From Nakamurella panacisegetis (lineage in GTDB: Bacteria > Actinomycetota > Actinomycetes > Mycobacteriales > Nakamurellaceae): a stretch of DNA of 64,000 bases. Of the stretch, positions 34,254 through 43,178 are shown piece by piece (the stretch's first letter is position 1; each line of letters begins with the position of its first letter). Under the pieces are notes generated by a model. That model was not told the origin of the DNA and did not search any database. It saw only the letters and a list, made by a program, of their open reading frames with translations. A program made the position numbers and the translations under genes. Location: positions 3,445,501-3,509,500 of the forward strand of contig NZ_LT629710.1 in assembly GCF_900104535.1 (NCBI RefSeq), read 5' to 3'.

Positions 34254-34804
34254 CGTTGTTTCTCCTGGGTGGTGCCGGGGGGCGGAAGCAATTCGGTCTT
34301 GTATTGCGGTGCGAGCGCCTGGGCCTTCTCGATGAACGCTTTCTGCTCGTCGGGGTTCAGTGGCAACGGGGGCTGTGTGCGAGTGGCGACGGCTTGGCCG
34401 ACGAGGGTGAAGAACTCCTCCTGTCCGGCCGGTGCACACAAGCAGAGCAGCCGCGATGGTACGTCGGTGGAGTTGGTGAACGAGTGCGGGGCATTCGCCG
34501 GCACATTGATCGTCTCGCCTTGGCGGGCAACGATAGTCTCACCCCGGAAGGTCACCTCGACCTCGCCGTCGAGGACGGTGAACATCTCTTCGAAGTCATG
34601 GCGATGGGGTGGGGGACCTCCACCTGGTGGGACGTGCATGTCGATCAGCGTGTACTTGCCGGCGGTCTCGCTCCCGTTGACGAGGATCGTGTACGTGTCG
34701 CCGACCAATCCGATGTGCGGCAGGCGTTCATCCTGGTCCGGGCGCGCAATGGTCAACGCGCGAGAGTGGTCGTCGGGTGGCACGGGGGCAGCGTGATCGG
34801 TCAC
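34250..34804 (-). CDS. cupin domain protein
   Basis: The 184-residue protein contains a complete cupin: PPGGGPPPHRHDFEEMFTVLDG (metal-binding HxH and E of motif 1) and NVPANAPHSFTN (histidine of motif 2). The GTG start has GAGGAG upstream. It is the first gene of a two-gene unit with the esterase downstream. Likely a metal-dependent oxygenase or isomerase, or a ligand sensor; the substrate is not evident. Confidence 0.85.
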   Translation of the reverse strand: MTDHAAPVPPDDHSRALTIARPDQDERLPHIGLVGDTYTILVNGSETAGKYTLIDMHVPPGGGPPPHRHDFEEMFTVLDGEVEVTFRGETIVARQGETINVPANAPHSFTNSTDVPSRLLCLCAPAGQEEFFTLVGQAVATRTQPPLPLNPDEQKAFIEKAQALAPQYKTELLPPPGTTQEKQR

Positions 34805-34884
34805 GGTTCTCCTCAGCGGTGGTACAGATCGGCCGTGGTGCGGATCGGCGATGGAATGGAGTTGATGGGCGACCGTGCCACCGG

Positions 34885-35727
34885 TCAGTGCTCGAGCTCG
34901 GCGAAGAATGCGTCGAGCGTGCGGGGCGCGCGACCGAGAATGCTGGCCAGTACGAGGTTGTTGCCGCCGTGGAACCCGTGGGCGGTGTAGGCGCTGAACA
35001 TTGCCGCCAGTCCCTCGCGCATCGCCCCGTCGGGCATGCCCTGCAATGCGACGTCAGGCTCGACGTCGACGGCCGCGACGTCCCGCCCCGCGTGGCGACT
35101 CATGAGCGAGGCCAACTCGGTGCGTGTGACCATTCCACCGGCGGCCAGCTCGAAGGTTCCGTTGACGAGGCGGTCGGAGGCGAAGGCGATCGCCGCGACC
35201 TCGGCCACGTCGCGGTAGTCGACGAATGTCATCGCCGAGTCCTTCGAGTAGGGCATCGCGAATACGCCGTCGCGGACGGCCGATCTCCAGCCGGACACGA
35301 TGCCCTGCATGAACATCGCGGGTTGCAGCACGGTGAACTCGAGGTCCGAGTTGAAGAGAGCTTCCTCGATCCGGCGGGTGTCTGCGTGGTTCACCAGCGA
35401 TAGCGAGGGATGGTAGACGCCGGAGAAGACCACGCGCCGGACACCGGCCGCTTGAGCGGCAGCCACCATGGCGGTCCCCAGTTCGGCGGTATCCGGGGCG
35501 AATGCGGGCAAGACGAGGAAGAGGCCGTCCATACCGTCGAGCGCCGCGCCCATGCTGACCGGATCTCGCAGATCGCCAAAGACTGTTTCTGTGGCTCCGG
35601 TGTCCGCGAGTCGGCCCGCCTTGTCGGGGTCATGGATCAAGGCCCGAACCTGGATGCCTCGGCGAACGAGCGTCGGTACCACGAGGCCCGCGAACTGGCC
35701 GGTCGCACCGATAGTCAGCACTCGCAT
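34885..35727 (-). CDS. NmrA-like NAD(P)-binding protein
   Basis: The 280-residue protein opens with an atypical Rossmann motif, RVLTIGATGQFAGLVVPTLV, then VFGDLRDPVSMGAALDGMDG and VVFSGVYHPS. This is the NmrA/SDR-a5 family, whose members act as NAD(P)H-dependent reductases or redox sensors. It is divergent from a TetR gene; the 100-base gap holds an 18-bp palindrome. A role in regulator-controlled stress or detoxification is plausible but not shown. Confidence 0.85.
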   Translation of the reverse strand: MRVLTIGATGQFAGLVVPTLVRRGIQVRALIHDPDKAGRLADTGATETVFGDLRDPVSMGAALDGMDGLFLVLPAFAPDTAELGTAMVAAAQAAGVRRVVFSGVYHPSLSLVNHADTRRIEEALFNSDLEFTVLQPAMFMQGIVSGWRSAVRDGVFAMPYSKDSAMTFVDYRDVAEVAAIAFASDRLVNGTFELAAGGMVTRTELASLMSRHAGRDVAAVDVEPDVALQGMPDGAMREGLAAMFSAYTAHGFHGGNNLVLASILGRAPRTLDAFFAELEH

Positions 35728-35755
35728 CGGGCCGCTCCTCTTAGGTGGCTGCTAA

Positions 35756-35773
35756 CCGGAGGATTTCCTCCGG
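35756..35773. promoter_or_regulatory. palindromic operator candidate between NmrA-like and TetR genes
   Basis: CCGGAGGA, TT, TCCTCCGG (35756-35773) is an inverted repeat of 8 bp with a 2-base centre, lying in the divergent promoter. It is the natural candidate for binding by the adjacent TetR protein. Confidence 0.55.
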
Positions 35774-35828
35774 GCGGGCCGAGCATACTTCACGACCTCG
35801 GAAGCAGAAACGGCGGTTAGATGAACTC

Positions 35829-36428
35829 ATGGACCTTCCGATCCCACGGAGCGCGCGTGAGCAGCGCAGCGACGCCGCTCTCAATCGTGACGCCCTGGTG
35901 CAGGCGGCCATAGCGGCGGTACATCGCGAGGGGTTACGCGTGCGAATGTCGACCATCTCGGAAGACGCCGGTGTCGGCATCGGGACCCTCTACCGACACT
36001 TCGCAACCCGCGAGGACCTGTTGAACTACCTCACGCACCGATCTTTCGAGATGGTCCTGGCCAATGCAACGGCGGCCGAGAATCTCGGATCGACCGGCAG
36101 CGACGCTCTGCGGCAGTTCATCGAGGCCGCGATCGCATTGCGGGATCAGCTCGTCCTGCCGTTGCACGGCGGCCCGCCGGTCACGGATGAGGCCACCATT
36201 GCCGTTCGCGACCAAGTCCACCGCACTGTTCAGTGCCTGATCGACCGTGGCCGTCGAGACGGCACGATCAAGGCCGACGTCAGCCCGCGTGACATCGTCG
36301 CGCTCGGCGCGATGCTCGCTCAACCGCGATCGCACGGCCCGGGCTGGGACGCAACCTGCAAGCGCATCCTGTCCACCTACCTTCACGGTCTCGCGTCAGA
36401 TGGCGCCGCCGAAGGCTCAGTCACCTAG
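35829..36428 (+). CDS. TetR/AcrR family regulator
   Basis: The 199-residue protein has a TetR head (NRDALVQAAIAAVHREGLRV, ISEDAGVGIGTLYRHFATRE) and a helical ligand domain. The start ATG at 35829 (MDLPIPRSAREQ) is chosen because the earlier in-frame GTG at 35745 would place most of the divergent promoter inside the gene. It is most likely the repressor of the divergent NmrA-like gene. Confidence 0.87.
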   Translation: MDLPIPRSAREQRSDAALNRDALVQAAIAAVHREGLRVRMSTISEDAGVGIGTLYRHFATREDLLNYLTHRSFEMVLANATAAENLGSTGSDALRQFIEAAIALRDQLVLPLHGGPPVTDEATIAVRDQVHRTVQCLIDRGRRDGTIKADVSPRDIVALGAMLAQPRSHGPGWDATCKRILSTYLHGLASDGAAEGSVT

Positions 36429-36569
36429 GGATTCGGTCGAGATCCCGTAGTGGACCTGCGCCGCCGACGTCGGCGATATGTCGATGCAGAAGCGACGCAC
36501 CAGGGTTTCACCCGAGGCGGACCTCGACGACCCGTTGTGGCACGGCGCCGGGCTCGGAAGGCTGCGACC

Positions 36570-36680
36570 TTTTGCATTGCTACCGCATTCGATCATGCCG
36601 CAGCATCGACGGGTGCCCGCTTGCGAGGTGTCGACGAACATCGGCCCCACGAGGCCAGGGCCAGGGCAGGCCGGCGTGAC
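36570..36680 (-). pseudogene. CGNR zinc-finger regulator remnant
   Basis: Reading the minus strand just past the MarR gene gives ACPGPGLVGPMFVDTSQAG and then TRRCCGMIECGSNAK. This matches the C-terminal CGNR zinc finger of ABATE-type regulators, which usually reads C..PDCGW.FLDTS, then RRWCSM.VCGNRAK. The N-terminal domain and a start are absent. The rest of the gap (36429-36569) holds nothing I recognise. Confidence 0.55.
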
Positions 36681-37148
36681 TCACAGGTCGCGCGCGTCCC
36701 AGCCCGGCATGTCGATCCGAATAGCGTTGACACCGACCAGGCGACGAAGCGCGTTCTCGACCGCAGCAATGGTGTCGGCTCCTGATTCGGCCTCCCACTG
36801 CGCGCGCATTTCATCGAAGAGCTCTTCGCCTGTGCGCAGCAGGGCGAGCCCGTGGTCGGTGATCCGGATGCGCATGCACCGTTTGTCCAAGGGATCTACC
36901 TCGCGCAGTACGTAGTTGCGTTCCTCGAGCGTGGCAATTGTCTTGGCGGCCGCCTGCTTCGTTACCGCCATGCGCCGTCCCAGCTCGGAGGCACTGTCTG
37001 CCCCGGACATGATCGCCCGCAACGCAAAGTCGTGCACCGGACGCACGTCCTCGTATCCGCGGACAGCGAGTTCGGCACTCGCACGATCGGCCAAGACACG
37101 GAAGCCGCCAAGTAGGAGCAAAGCGAGATCAGCACCGGATCGACTCAC
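36681..37148 (-). CDS. MarR family regulator
   Basis: The 155-residue protein (GTG start) has the MarR winged helix: ASELGRRMAVTKQAAAKTIATLEERNYV followed by the wing LREVDPLDKRCMRIRITDHG. N- and C-terminal helices form the dimer interface. It is divergent from the epoxide-hydrolase-like gene, and the promoter between them holds inverted repeats of GTTGTCGACAAC type. It should control that gene and itself. Confidence 0.88.
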   Translation of the reverse strand: MSRSGADLALLLLGGFRVLADRASAELAVRGYEDVRPVHDFALRAIMSGADSASELGRRMAVTKQAAAKTIATLEERNYVLREVDPLDKRCMRIRITDHGLALLRTGEELFDEMRAQWEAESGADTIAAVENALRRLVGVNAIRIDMPGWDARDL

Positions 37149-37169
37149 ACGCCGCAGCCTATCGGACGA

Positions 37170-37208
37170 GTTGACGTCGACAACCTAATTGTCTATGTTG
37201 TCGACAAC
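37170..37208. promoter_or_regulatory. MarR operator candidates
   Basis: A perfect 12-bp palindrome gttgtcgacaac (37197-37208) and a related box with GTCGACAAC (37170-37184) lie in the 86-base divergent promoter of the MarR and hydrolase genes. Two further TTGTC half-sites (near 37190 and 37213) are close by. Confidence 0.6.
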
Positions 37209-37234
37209 CGCGTTGTCTACTCTGAGGAGACTGC

Positions 37235-38125
37235 ATGACTCTCACGTCGCCCACCGGAGCCACCATTCCGGTCGTCCGCCACCATCTCGTCGAGATCGAC
37301 GGCGCCCGGCAACACGTCGTATCCGCCGGCGAGGGTGGCTCTCCGATTCTGCTCGTCCACGGCTTCCCCGAGACGTGGTGGGCCTTCCACAAGCTGATTC
37401 CGCTACTGGCCGGACAACATCGGGTCTACGCCGTTGACCTGCGTGGGTTCGGAGATTCGGACAATGCCGAAGGGGACTACAACGGCGCGTTGGCAGCGGA
37501 CGCCCTTCACCATCTGATCGACCACCTCGCGGTCGGACCGATGCACGTGCTCGGTCAAGACATCAGCGGCGGCGTCGTCTTCCGGCTGTCGGCCACTCAC
37601 CCCGAGGATGTGCTCAGCCTCACCGGTGTCGAGACAGGTCTGGCGGGATTCGGTGCGGAACGGCTGGCTGACGTGACCAAGGGTGGCGCCTGGTACATCG
37701 GCGCGCTCGTGACCCCCGGGATTCCCGAAACTCTCTTCACCGGAAGGGAATCTGACTTCATCGCCGGCCACCTCTACCCGTCCTTCGGCGTGGTCGCCCC
37801 GGCCGTCACCCAGGCCGATACCACGGAGTTCGTCCGCACCTATGCTCGCTCTGGTGGCTTCCGCGGCGCCACCGGCCTCTACCGCTCGATGCTGAATGAA
37901 GGAGCCGAGATCCGAGCCTTGGCGTCAGCCGCTCCGCTCACGATGCCCGTTCTCGCGATCGGGGCGTTCGGGGGCGCGTTCACCGCCTCCGCCCTCCAGC
38001 AGGTCAGTGCGAACGAGATCTCAGCGATTGAGCTGACCGGCGTCGGCCACTATGTGGCCCAGGAAGCGCCCGACCAGCTAGCCGCAGCGCTCTTGAACTT
38101 CATCGACAAGATCGACAACGACTAA
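37235..38125 (+). CDS. alpha/beta hydrolase, epoxide hydrolase-like
   Basis: The 296-residue protein has [17 protein letters not shown] (oxyanion HGFP), DLRGFGDSD, the nucleophile elbow GQDISGGV with an aspartate nucleophile as in epoxide hydrolases and haloalkane dehalogenases, and a C-terminal GVGHYV histidine. Its usual gene neighbour type is a MarR regulator, and one is divergent here. Likely a detoxifying hydrolase; the substrate is not known. Its end is about 90 bases before the right copy of the 20-bp repeat. Confidence 0.87.
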   Translation: MTLTSPTGATIPVVRHHLVEIDGARQHVVSAGEGGSPILLVHGFPETWWAFHKLIPLLAGQHRVYAVDLRGFGDSDNAEGDYNGALAADALHHLIDHLAVGPMHVLGQDISGGVVFRLSATHPEDVLSLTGVETGLAGFGAERLADVTKGGAWYIGALVTPGIPETLFTGRESDFIAGHLYPSFGVVAPAVTQADTTEFVRTYARSGGFRGATGLYRSMLNEGAEIRALASAAPLTMPVLAIGAFGGAFTASALQQVSANEISAIELTGVGHYVAQEAPDQLAAALLNFIDKIDND

Positions 38126-38212
38126 CCCCGCCCGGAAACGTCGCTCGCAGAGCGGGCAGGAACCTTCACCGTCCGTCGTGGTAACCCTGCGGCCTGGGCC
38201 GGACGATGCGGG

Positions 38213-38232
38213 TTGCTCCAGTTCGGACCGGT
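38213..38232 (+). repeat. 20-bp direct repeat, right copy
   Basis: Exact copy of ttgctccagttcggaccggt found at 31434-31453, same orientation. On the minus strand it encodes part of the artificial C-terminus of the truncated ABC ATPase fragment. Confidence 0.75.
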
Positions 38233-38374
38233 CCGTCCGACCCGACTCGACTACGACGCCTTCGTCCACAACGACGACCCGGTCAGCTACGTCGCGGGCG
38301 AATCCCATTTCGTGGGTGACGACCACCATCGTCATGCCGTCGGCGGCCAGCGCGCGCATCACTTCGAGCAAGGG
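38213..38374 (-). pseudogene. fragment of an amino-acid ABC transporter ATPase (GlnQ-like)
   Basis: The minus strand reads [20 protein letters not shown] and then [20 protein letters not shown], the switch-histidine region of polar amino acid ABC ATPases (GlnQ/HisP type). Everything before it, including both Walker motifs, is missing, and after VVESG the sequence departs from the family and enters the 20-bp repeat. Only about 48 residues remain. The rest of the 38126-38509 gap has no gene. Confidence 0.7.
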
Positions 38375-38509
38375 GCGGCAAGAGGAGTACCGAACTTCTT
38401 CTTACAAGTGGGGCTCGCGACTGAAGACGCGCGCTGGGACCCGTCCGGATATCGGGTCGGGAGGTAGTCGGGGTTTGCGGGCTACGACCGGTGAAGGCTC
38501 GGCGGTAGC

Positions 38510-39331
38510 TCAGGCAACCTCGGCGACGACCAGCAGGTATTCCCAGTCCATGTGTCCGTCGACGGCGCCATGGTCGTTGGCCAGCTCGATCAACGTTCCA
38601 TCGAGAGCCGCGGTCAGATCCGGGTCGTCGGCGACGTTGCGGTACGCGGCCAGGGTCGGTCCGTAGTGGGTGGCGAAATAGTCGCGGAAATCGGCACCGG
38701 AGGTGAACCGGTCGACCGGCAGCAACCGGCGCTCCGCCCGCAGGCCGGCGATCCGATCGCCGAACAGTTCGCGAACGTGATCCACTGCACCCCAACGGGG
38801 TCCGGGAGTGGAGCCCGGCGGGGGAGCCGGCACGAAGGGCTTCATGGCCGCGAACATCTGTCCGATGAAGCCCTCCGGGGTCCAATTGATCATGGCGATC
38901 CGGCCGCCCGACCGGGTCACCCGGAGGAGTTCGTCGGCCACCGGCTGGTGGAACGGCGCGAACATCACGCCGACGCACGAGAGCGTCACGTCGAACTCGT
39001 CGTCTCCGAACGGCAGGTACTGGGCGTCCGCTTCCTTCCAGTCCACGGCCAGGCCACGTGTGGCCGAACGCTGACGGCCGGTCTCGATGAGTTCGGGTGT
39101 GAGATCCGTGGCCACGACGCAAGCACCGCGCGCGGCGGCGGGCAGGCTCGCGTTGCCCGACCCGGCGGCAACATCGAGAACCCGATCACCGGGGCGAATG
39201 TCGGCCGCCTCGACGAGTGCCGGACCGAGCCCGCCGACCACCTCGACCGATACGCGGTCGTAGTCGCCCAGGGCCCATATGGCCCGATGCTTGCTCTTGA
39301 TCGGATCGAGTGTGATCGATGATTCAGTCAT
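38510..39331 (-). CDS. class I SAM-dependent methyltransferase
   Basis: The 273-residue protein has a standard class I methyltransferase core: GDRVLDVAAGSGNASLPAAARG (motif I), VVATDLTPELIETGRQR, LPFGDDEFDVTLSCVGVMFAPF and GGRIAMINWTP. It resembles UbiE/MenG-like small-molecule methyltransferases but is not near menaquinone genes. The acceptor is not predictable. It is 125 bases downstream of the broken hydrolase-LuxR gene, on the same strand. Confidence 0.87.
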   Translation of the reverse strand: MTESSITLDPIKSKHRAIWALGDYDRVSVEVVGGLGPALVEAADIRPGDRVLDVAAGSGNASLPAAARGACVVATDLTPELIETGRQRSATRGLAVDWKEADAQYLPFGDDEFDVTLSCVGVMFAPFHQPVADELLRVTRSGGRIAMINWTPEGFIGQMFAAMKPFVPAPPPGSTPGPRWGAVDHVRELFGDRIAGLRAERRLLPVDRFTSGADFRDYFATHYGPTLAAYRNVADDPDLTAALDGTLIELANDHGAVDGHMDWEYLLVVAEVA

Positions 39332-39456
39332 GGTGTTCTCTCCTTCGGTTCGGGGGGTGAATCGAAGGTAGATCGACGACTGGGCGCGTCACATCCGCGT
39401 CCCTACCCATTTGTGCCGTCGCCCGGATCGCCGAGGTGGCGGCGAACGCGCAGACT

Positions 39457-40533
39457 TCAGGCGCGCAGGCGGGCGGCGGCCACGATGCGGGCCGAGTGCC
39501 CCTGCAGGCCCAGCTTGGCGTAGATGTTCTGCAGGTGCCGTTCGACGGTCCGGACGCTGAGGTGAAGGGTGGCGGCGACCGCATGGTTGTCGTGGCCGTC
39601 GGCAACCTATTGCAGCACTTGGAGCTCGCGTTCGGACAGGCTGTCGGGCAGCGGCTCGGCGTTCGATGTTCTTCGATCCTCCTCGAGGAACCGGTCCACT
39701 TCGTCGACGAAGATCGGCCACGCCGGTTCGTCCTGAAGGACGATGTGGTTGTCGCTCGGTAACGCCACCAACCGGGCCCCGGCAATCCCGGAGGCCAGCT
39801 CACGTCGGAATTCGAATCTGTTCATCCGATCACCGGTCGCATGCAGCACCAAGGTGGGCACGCGCAATTCGCCCAGCAATTCGTCCACGTTGCTCTGGCG
39901 ACGTTGCTGGCGAGCGATGACGGCAGTCGAGGCGGAGGTCGCCATCCGCTGCAGATCATCCAGCCAGGTCATCTGCTCTTCGGTGGCGGCGGGGATCATG
40001 AGTGAGGTGAAGACGCGGCGGAACGTCGAGTCCGGACGCGCCCAGCCGGCCTTGATCATTGGTTCGAACGCATCGTCGAGTTCGCGGTCCTCGGCCGTCA
40101 TCAGTCGTCCAGCGTTGGAGAAGCTGCCGTAGAAGAGCATTCGCGTGACGCGCTCGGGGTGCCGCACGGCATAGGCGACGGAAACGGGGCCGCCCTGGGC
40201 CATGCCCATCAGCGCGAAGGTCGAGAAGCCGGCGGCGTCGGCGACGGCTTCGAGATCGCCGACCCGGGCTTCGAAGCTGTGGTCGGTGACATCCCAGTCC
40301 GACAGGCCGTGGCCGCGTTCGTCGAAGCGGACGACCGTGGCGATCTTCCCGAGCTCGATGAGAAAGTGTCGCCAGACCGGACTCTGCCAATCGAATTGCA
40401 GATGACTGAGCCAACAGGTGGAAATTAGCAGGGCCGGCCCGCGACCGTGCACGGCGTACGCGATCCGCACGCCGTCCGGCGCATTGCAGAACTTGATCTG
40501 CTGTGGAGGCTGGGAACTGGCGGCCCACTTCAT
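39457..40533 (-). pseudogene. alpha/beta hydrolase-LuxR fusion regulator with in-frame TAG
   Basis: From the ATG at 40533 the frame encodes an alpha/beta-hydrolase domain (DGVRIAYAVHGRGPALL, FDERGHGLSD, MGMAQGGPVSVAYA, LHATGDRMNRFE, LPSDNHIVLQDEPAW) and enters a LuxR-type helix-turn-helix at LSERELQVLQ. There a TAG stop (39607-39609) occurs. In the same frame, the next 49 codons complete a normal LuxR domain (VADGHDNHAVAATLHLS, VRTVERHLQNIYAKLGLQG) to a TGA at 39457. The expected residue at the stop is leucine; TTG to TAG would explain it. The truncated protein would lack DNA binding. Confidence 0.8.
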
Positions 40534-40576
40534 CAGAACAGGGTAGTGCCGCTGATGAACCGCTGGTCGCGAATGG

Positions 40577-41812
40577 TCAGGGATTCGTGTGGATCTGAAC
40601 CGGAATGGTGCCGCTCGAGTGTGCGTCAACGGTCCACGGCTCGGTCCCGGTCCGTGAGCCCGGGTGAACGGCCCGCCGCTCCAGGGTTCCCGAGAGAACG
40701 GCCAGTGCCAGGGCACTGACGGCCAGCAGCGCCCCGACCCAGTTCGGTGCCGTGTACCCAAGGCCGGCCGTGATGACCAGGCCTCCGAGCCAGGCCGCCA
40801 GTGCGTTGCCGAGATTGAACGCTCCGATGTTCACCGCCGAGGCCAAGGTCGGGGCGCCCGAAGCTTGGTCGAGCACGCGCTTCTGCAGGGGCGGAACGGT
40901 GGCGAAGCCGAAGGCCCCGACCAAGGCGATGCTGGCGGCTGCCAGCACCTTGTTGTGCGCCGTGAAGGTGAACAGGCCGAGTACGACAGCCAGCGATCCG
41001 AGGGTCATTTACAGCATCGGCATCAGCGAGCGGTCGGCGAATCGGCCTCCGAGGAGGTTACCGGCGACCATGCCAACGCCGAAGATCACCAAGAGCCACG
41101 TGAGAGCGCCCGCGGAGTACCCGGCGACCGTGGTCATCATCGGGGCCAGGTAGGTGACGGCCGCGAAGACCCCACCGAAACCGAGCACCGTCATGGCCAT
41201 GGCGAGCAGCACCTGAACGTTCCGGAAGGCGGTCAGTTCGGCCCGGAGGTGGACTCCGGCCGGCTTGGCGACAGGGGGTACCAGAGCGGCAATGCCGACG
41301 AACCCGGCCACTCCGAGCGCGGCGACGAGGCCGAAGGTGGTGCGCCACCCCACCGATTGTCCGATGTAGGTGCCCAGTGGGACCCCGACGACGTTGGCGA
41401 TCGTCAGGCCGGTGAACATGGTCGCGATCGCTCCGGCGCGCTTTTGCGGGGCGACCAGGTCGGCGGCGACCACCGCCCCGATCCCGAAGAACGCACCATG
41501 CGCCAGCGAAGCCAGCAGCCGTCCGGACAGCATCACCGCGAACGTCGGGGCGACCGCCGAGAGGAGATTCCCGGCGACGAAGACCGCCATCAGGGCCATC
41601 AGCATGGTCTTGCGGGGGATCTTGGTCCCCAGTGCCGTCATCAGCGGCGCGCCGATGACCACGCCCAGTGCGTAACCGGTGACCAGCCATCCGGCGGTGG
41701 GGACGGAAACGGCGAAGGTGCCGCCGATCTCGGGTAACAGTCCGATGATGACGAACTCGGTGGTGCCGATCCCGAAGGCACCGATGGCCAAGGCGAGCAG
41801 GGCGAGAGGCAT
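40577..41812 (-). pseudogene. MFS drug/arabinose-type efflux transporter with in-frame TAA
   Basis: The first 267 codons encode an MFS transporter of the AraJ/Cmr drug-efflux type (IGTTEFVIIGLLPEI, GWLVTGYALGVVIGAPLM, LASLAHGAFFGIGAVVAADL). A TAA (41009-41011) then interrupts it. The same frame continues directly with MTLGSLAVVLGLFTF, LASAVNIGAFNLGNALAAW and the last helices to 40577. Together the two parts make a normal 12-helix transporter of 411 residues. TAC (Tyr) to TAA would explain the break. It is divergent from a MarR gene, a common pairing for efflux pumps. Confidence 0.8.
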
Positions 41813-41857
41813 GAACGACCTTTTCTGTGCGATCAGTGGTAGCAGGCGCCTACACTA

Positions 41858-41881
41858 ATTGCAGGCGCGGGCTATTGCAAT
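41858..41881. promoter_or_regulatory. MarR operator candidate upstream of efflux gene
   Basis: ATTGCA (41858-41863) and TGCAAT (41876-41881) form an inverted repeat with a 12-base spacer; the second half is itself part of the palindrome ATTGCAAT. It lies in the 131-base promoter region between the efflux gene and the MarR gene. Confidence 0.5.
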
Positions 41882-41943
41882 CGCGGGTTGCCGCTGCTCG
41901 ATGTAATATCGGGTAGACGTGACCGGAGAGACAGGAGGCACCG

Positions 41944-42381
41944 ATGACGGCGACTGATCCCTCGCTGATCGACGGTTGGTGGGCGTTGTCGGCGTTGCAC
42001 GGAAGTATCGAGTCGACCATCGAGCGTGCCCTGCAGACGAGCCACGCACTGAGCATCCGAGAGTTCTCGCTGCTGGATGTGCTGAGCCGTCAGCACTCGG
42101 GCGAGGGTGGACATCTGCAGATGAATCAGGTCGCCCAGGCGGTCGTGCTCAGCCAGAGTGCCACCACCAGGCTGGTGACCCGACTGGAGGATCGCGGACT
42201 GCTGGCGCGCTACCTGTGCCCGACCGACCGTCGCGGTATCTACACGGACGTGACTCCCGCCGGCACGGCGCTGCTGACTGCGGCCCGCCCCACCCACGAC
42301 GATGCATTGCGGCAGGCGATCAACGCCGCCGAACAACGGCCGGAGTTGGCACCCCTGGTGCGCGCGGTGCGCGCCGTCTGA
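41944..42381 (+). CDS. MarR family regulator
   Basis: The 145-residue protein has the MarR fold: LQMNQVAQAVVLSQSATTRLVTRLEDRGLL (winged helix) and RYLCPTDRRGIYTDVTPAG (wing). It is divergent from the interrupted MFS transporter and so is probably its repressor. The regulator is intact although its likely target is not. Confidence 0.88.
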   Translation: MTATDPSLIDGWWALSALHGSIESTIERALQTSHALSIREFSLLDVLSRQHSGEGGHLQMNQVAQAVVLSQSATTRLVTRLEDRGLLARYLCPTDRRGIYTDVTPAGTALLTAARPTHDDALRQAINAAEQRPELAPLVRAVRAV

Positions 42382-42447
42382 GGCGAATCCCTTCGACGGT
42401 GGCGGTACGCATTGCGCGCCAACGTGATTGGATCAGAACAGCACCGC

Positions 42448-42466
42448 TACTACGCAGGACGTAGTA
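42448..42466. promoter_or_regulatory. 19-bp palindrome upstream of DedA gene
   Basis: TACTACG, cagga, CGTAGTA (42448-42466) is a perfect 7-bp inverted repeat. TACTAC/GTAGTA half-sites recall BlaI/MecI-type operators, though the spacing differs and no such repressor is near. It lies 74 bases before the DedA start in an otherwise featureless gap. Confidence 0.45.
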
Positions 42467-42539
42467 TTCGAACCATGGAACACCCGCCCTTCGGCCCGCC
42501 ATCGATCCGCGTCGGCCAAGGCTCGTCGATCGCCGGGTC

Positions 42540-43178
42540 ATGAGTCTGATCAGCGCCATCGTCGACCCGGTCCTGACCTTTCACGGCTGGCCGGCCTATG
42601 CCGTGGTCGGTGGTCTGGTGTTCGCGGAGGCGGCGCTGTTCGTCGGCTTCGTGCTGCCGGGGGAGACGGCCGTCATCCTCGGCGGTGTGCTGGCCTACCG
42701 GCACTCCATCTCGTTGCCACTGCTGTTGATCGTCGTCGTCCTGTCGGCTGTGGTCGGGGACTCGGTGGGATATGAGGTGGGGCGGCTGTTCGGAAACCGA
42801 ATACTGGGACTCCCGATCTTTCGCCGGCATCAGTCTGCGCTCGACGGAGGCAAGGAACGGTTGCGACGGCTGGGCGGCCGCGCGGTCTTCCTGGCTCGGT
42901 TCACGGCCTTCTTGCGGGCGGTCATGCCGGGCATGGCCGGGACCGTCGGCTTGCGGTACCGCACGTTCCTGACCTGGAACGCTGCCGGAGGGATCATCTG
43001 GGGTGTCGGATTCGGCGTGCTGGGATTTCTCGCCGGGGCGAGCTACACCAAGCTGGAGAACTATGCCGGTTTGTTCAGCTGGGTCGTGTTGGGTCTGGTG
43101 GTGCTCGGGATCGCCGTGTGGATCATCCGTCGTCGGCGTTCTCGAGGCTCCGTGGTCAGGGCGAATAGATCTCGGTGA
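42540..43178 (+). CDS. DedA family membrane protein
   Basis: The 212-residue protein has the DedA pattern: FAEAALFVGFVLPGETAVILGGVLA, GDSVGYEVGRLFG, FLARFTAFLRAVMPGMAGTVGLRYRTFLTWNAAGG with the conserved arginine and glycine motif, and a final helix followed by a very basic tail (RRRRSRG). DedA proteins are thought to act as lipid or undecaprenyl-phosphate flippases dependent on proton motive force. It overlaps the convergent lipoprotein gene by 23 bases. Confidence 0.9.
   Translation: MSLISAIVDPVLTFHGWPAYAVVGGLVFAEAALFVGFVLPGETAVILGGVLAYRHSISLPLLLIVVVLSAVVGDSVGYEVGRLFGNRILGLPIFRRHQSALDGGKERLRRLGGRAVFLARFTAFLRAVMPGMAGTVGLRYRTFLTWNAAGGIIWGVGFGVLGFLAGASYTKLENYAGLFSWVVLGLVVLGIAVWIIRRRRSRGSVVRANRSR

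Noticed and set aside
39607-39609. TAG as a coding pyrrolysine or programmed readthrough codon
   Set aside because: No pyl genes seen and no known Pyl use in LuxR proteins. A simple nonsense change or base error is more economical.
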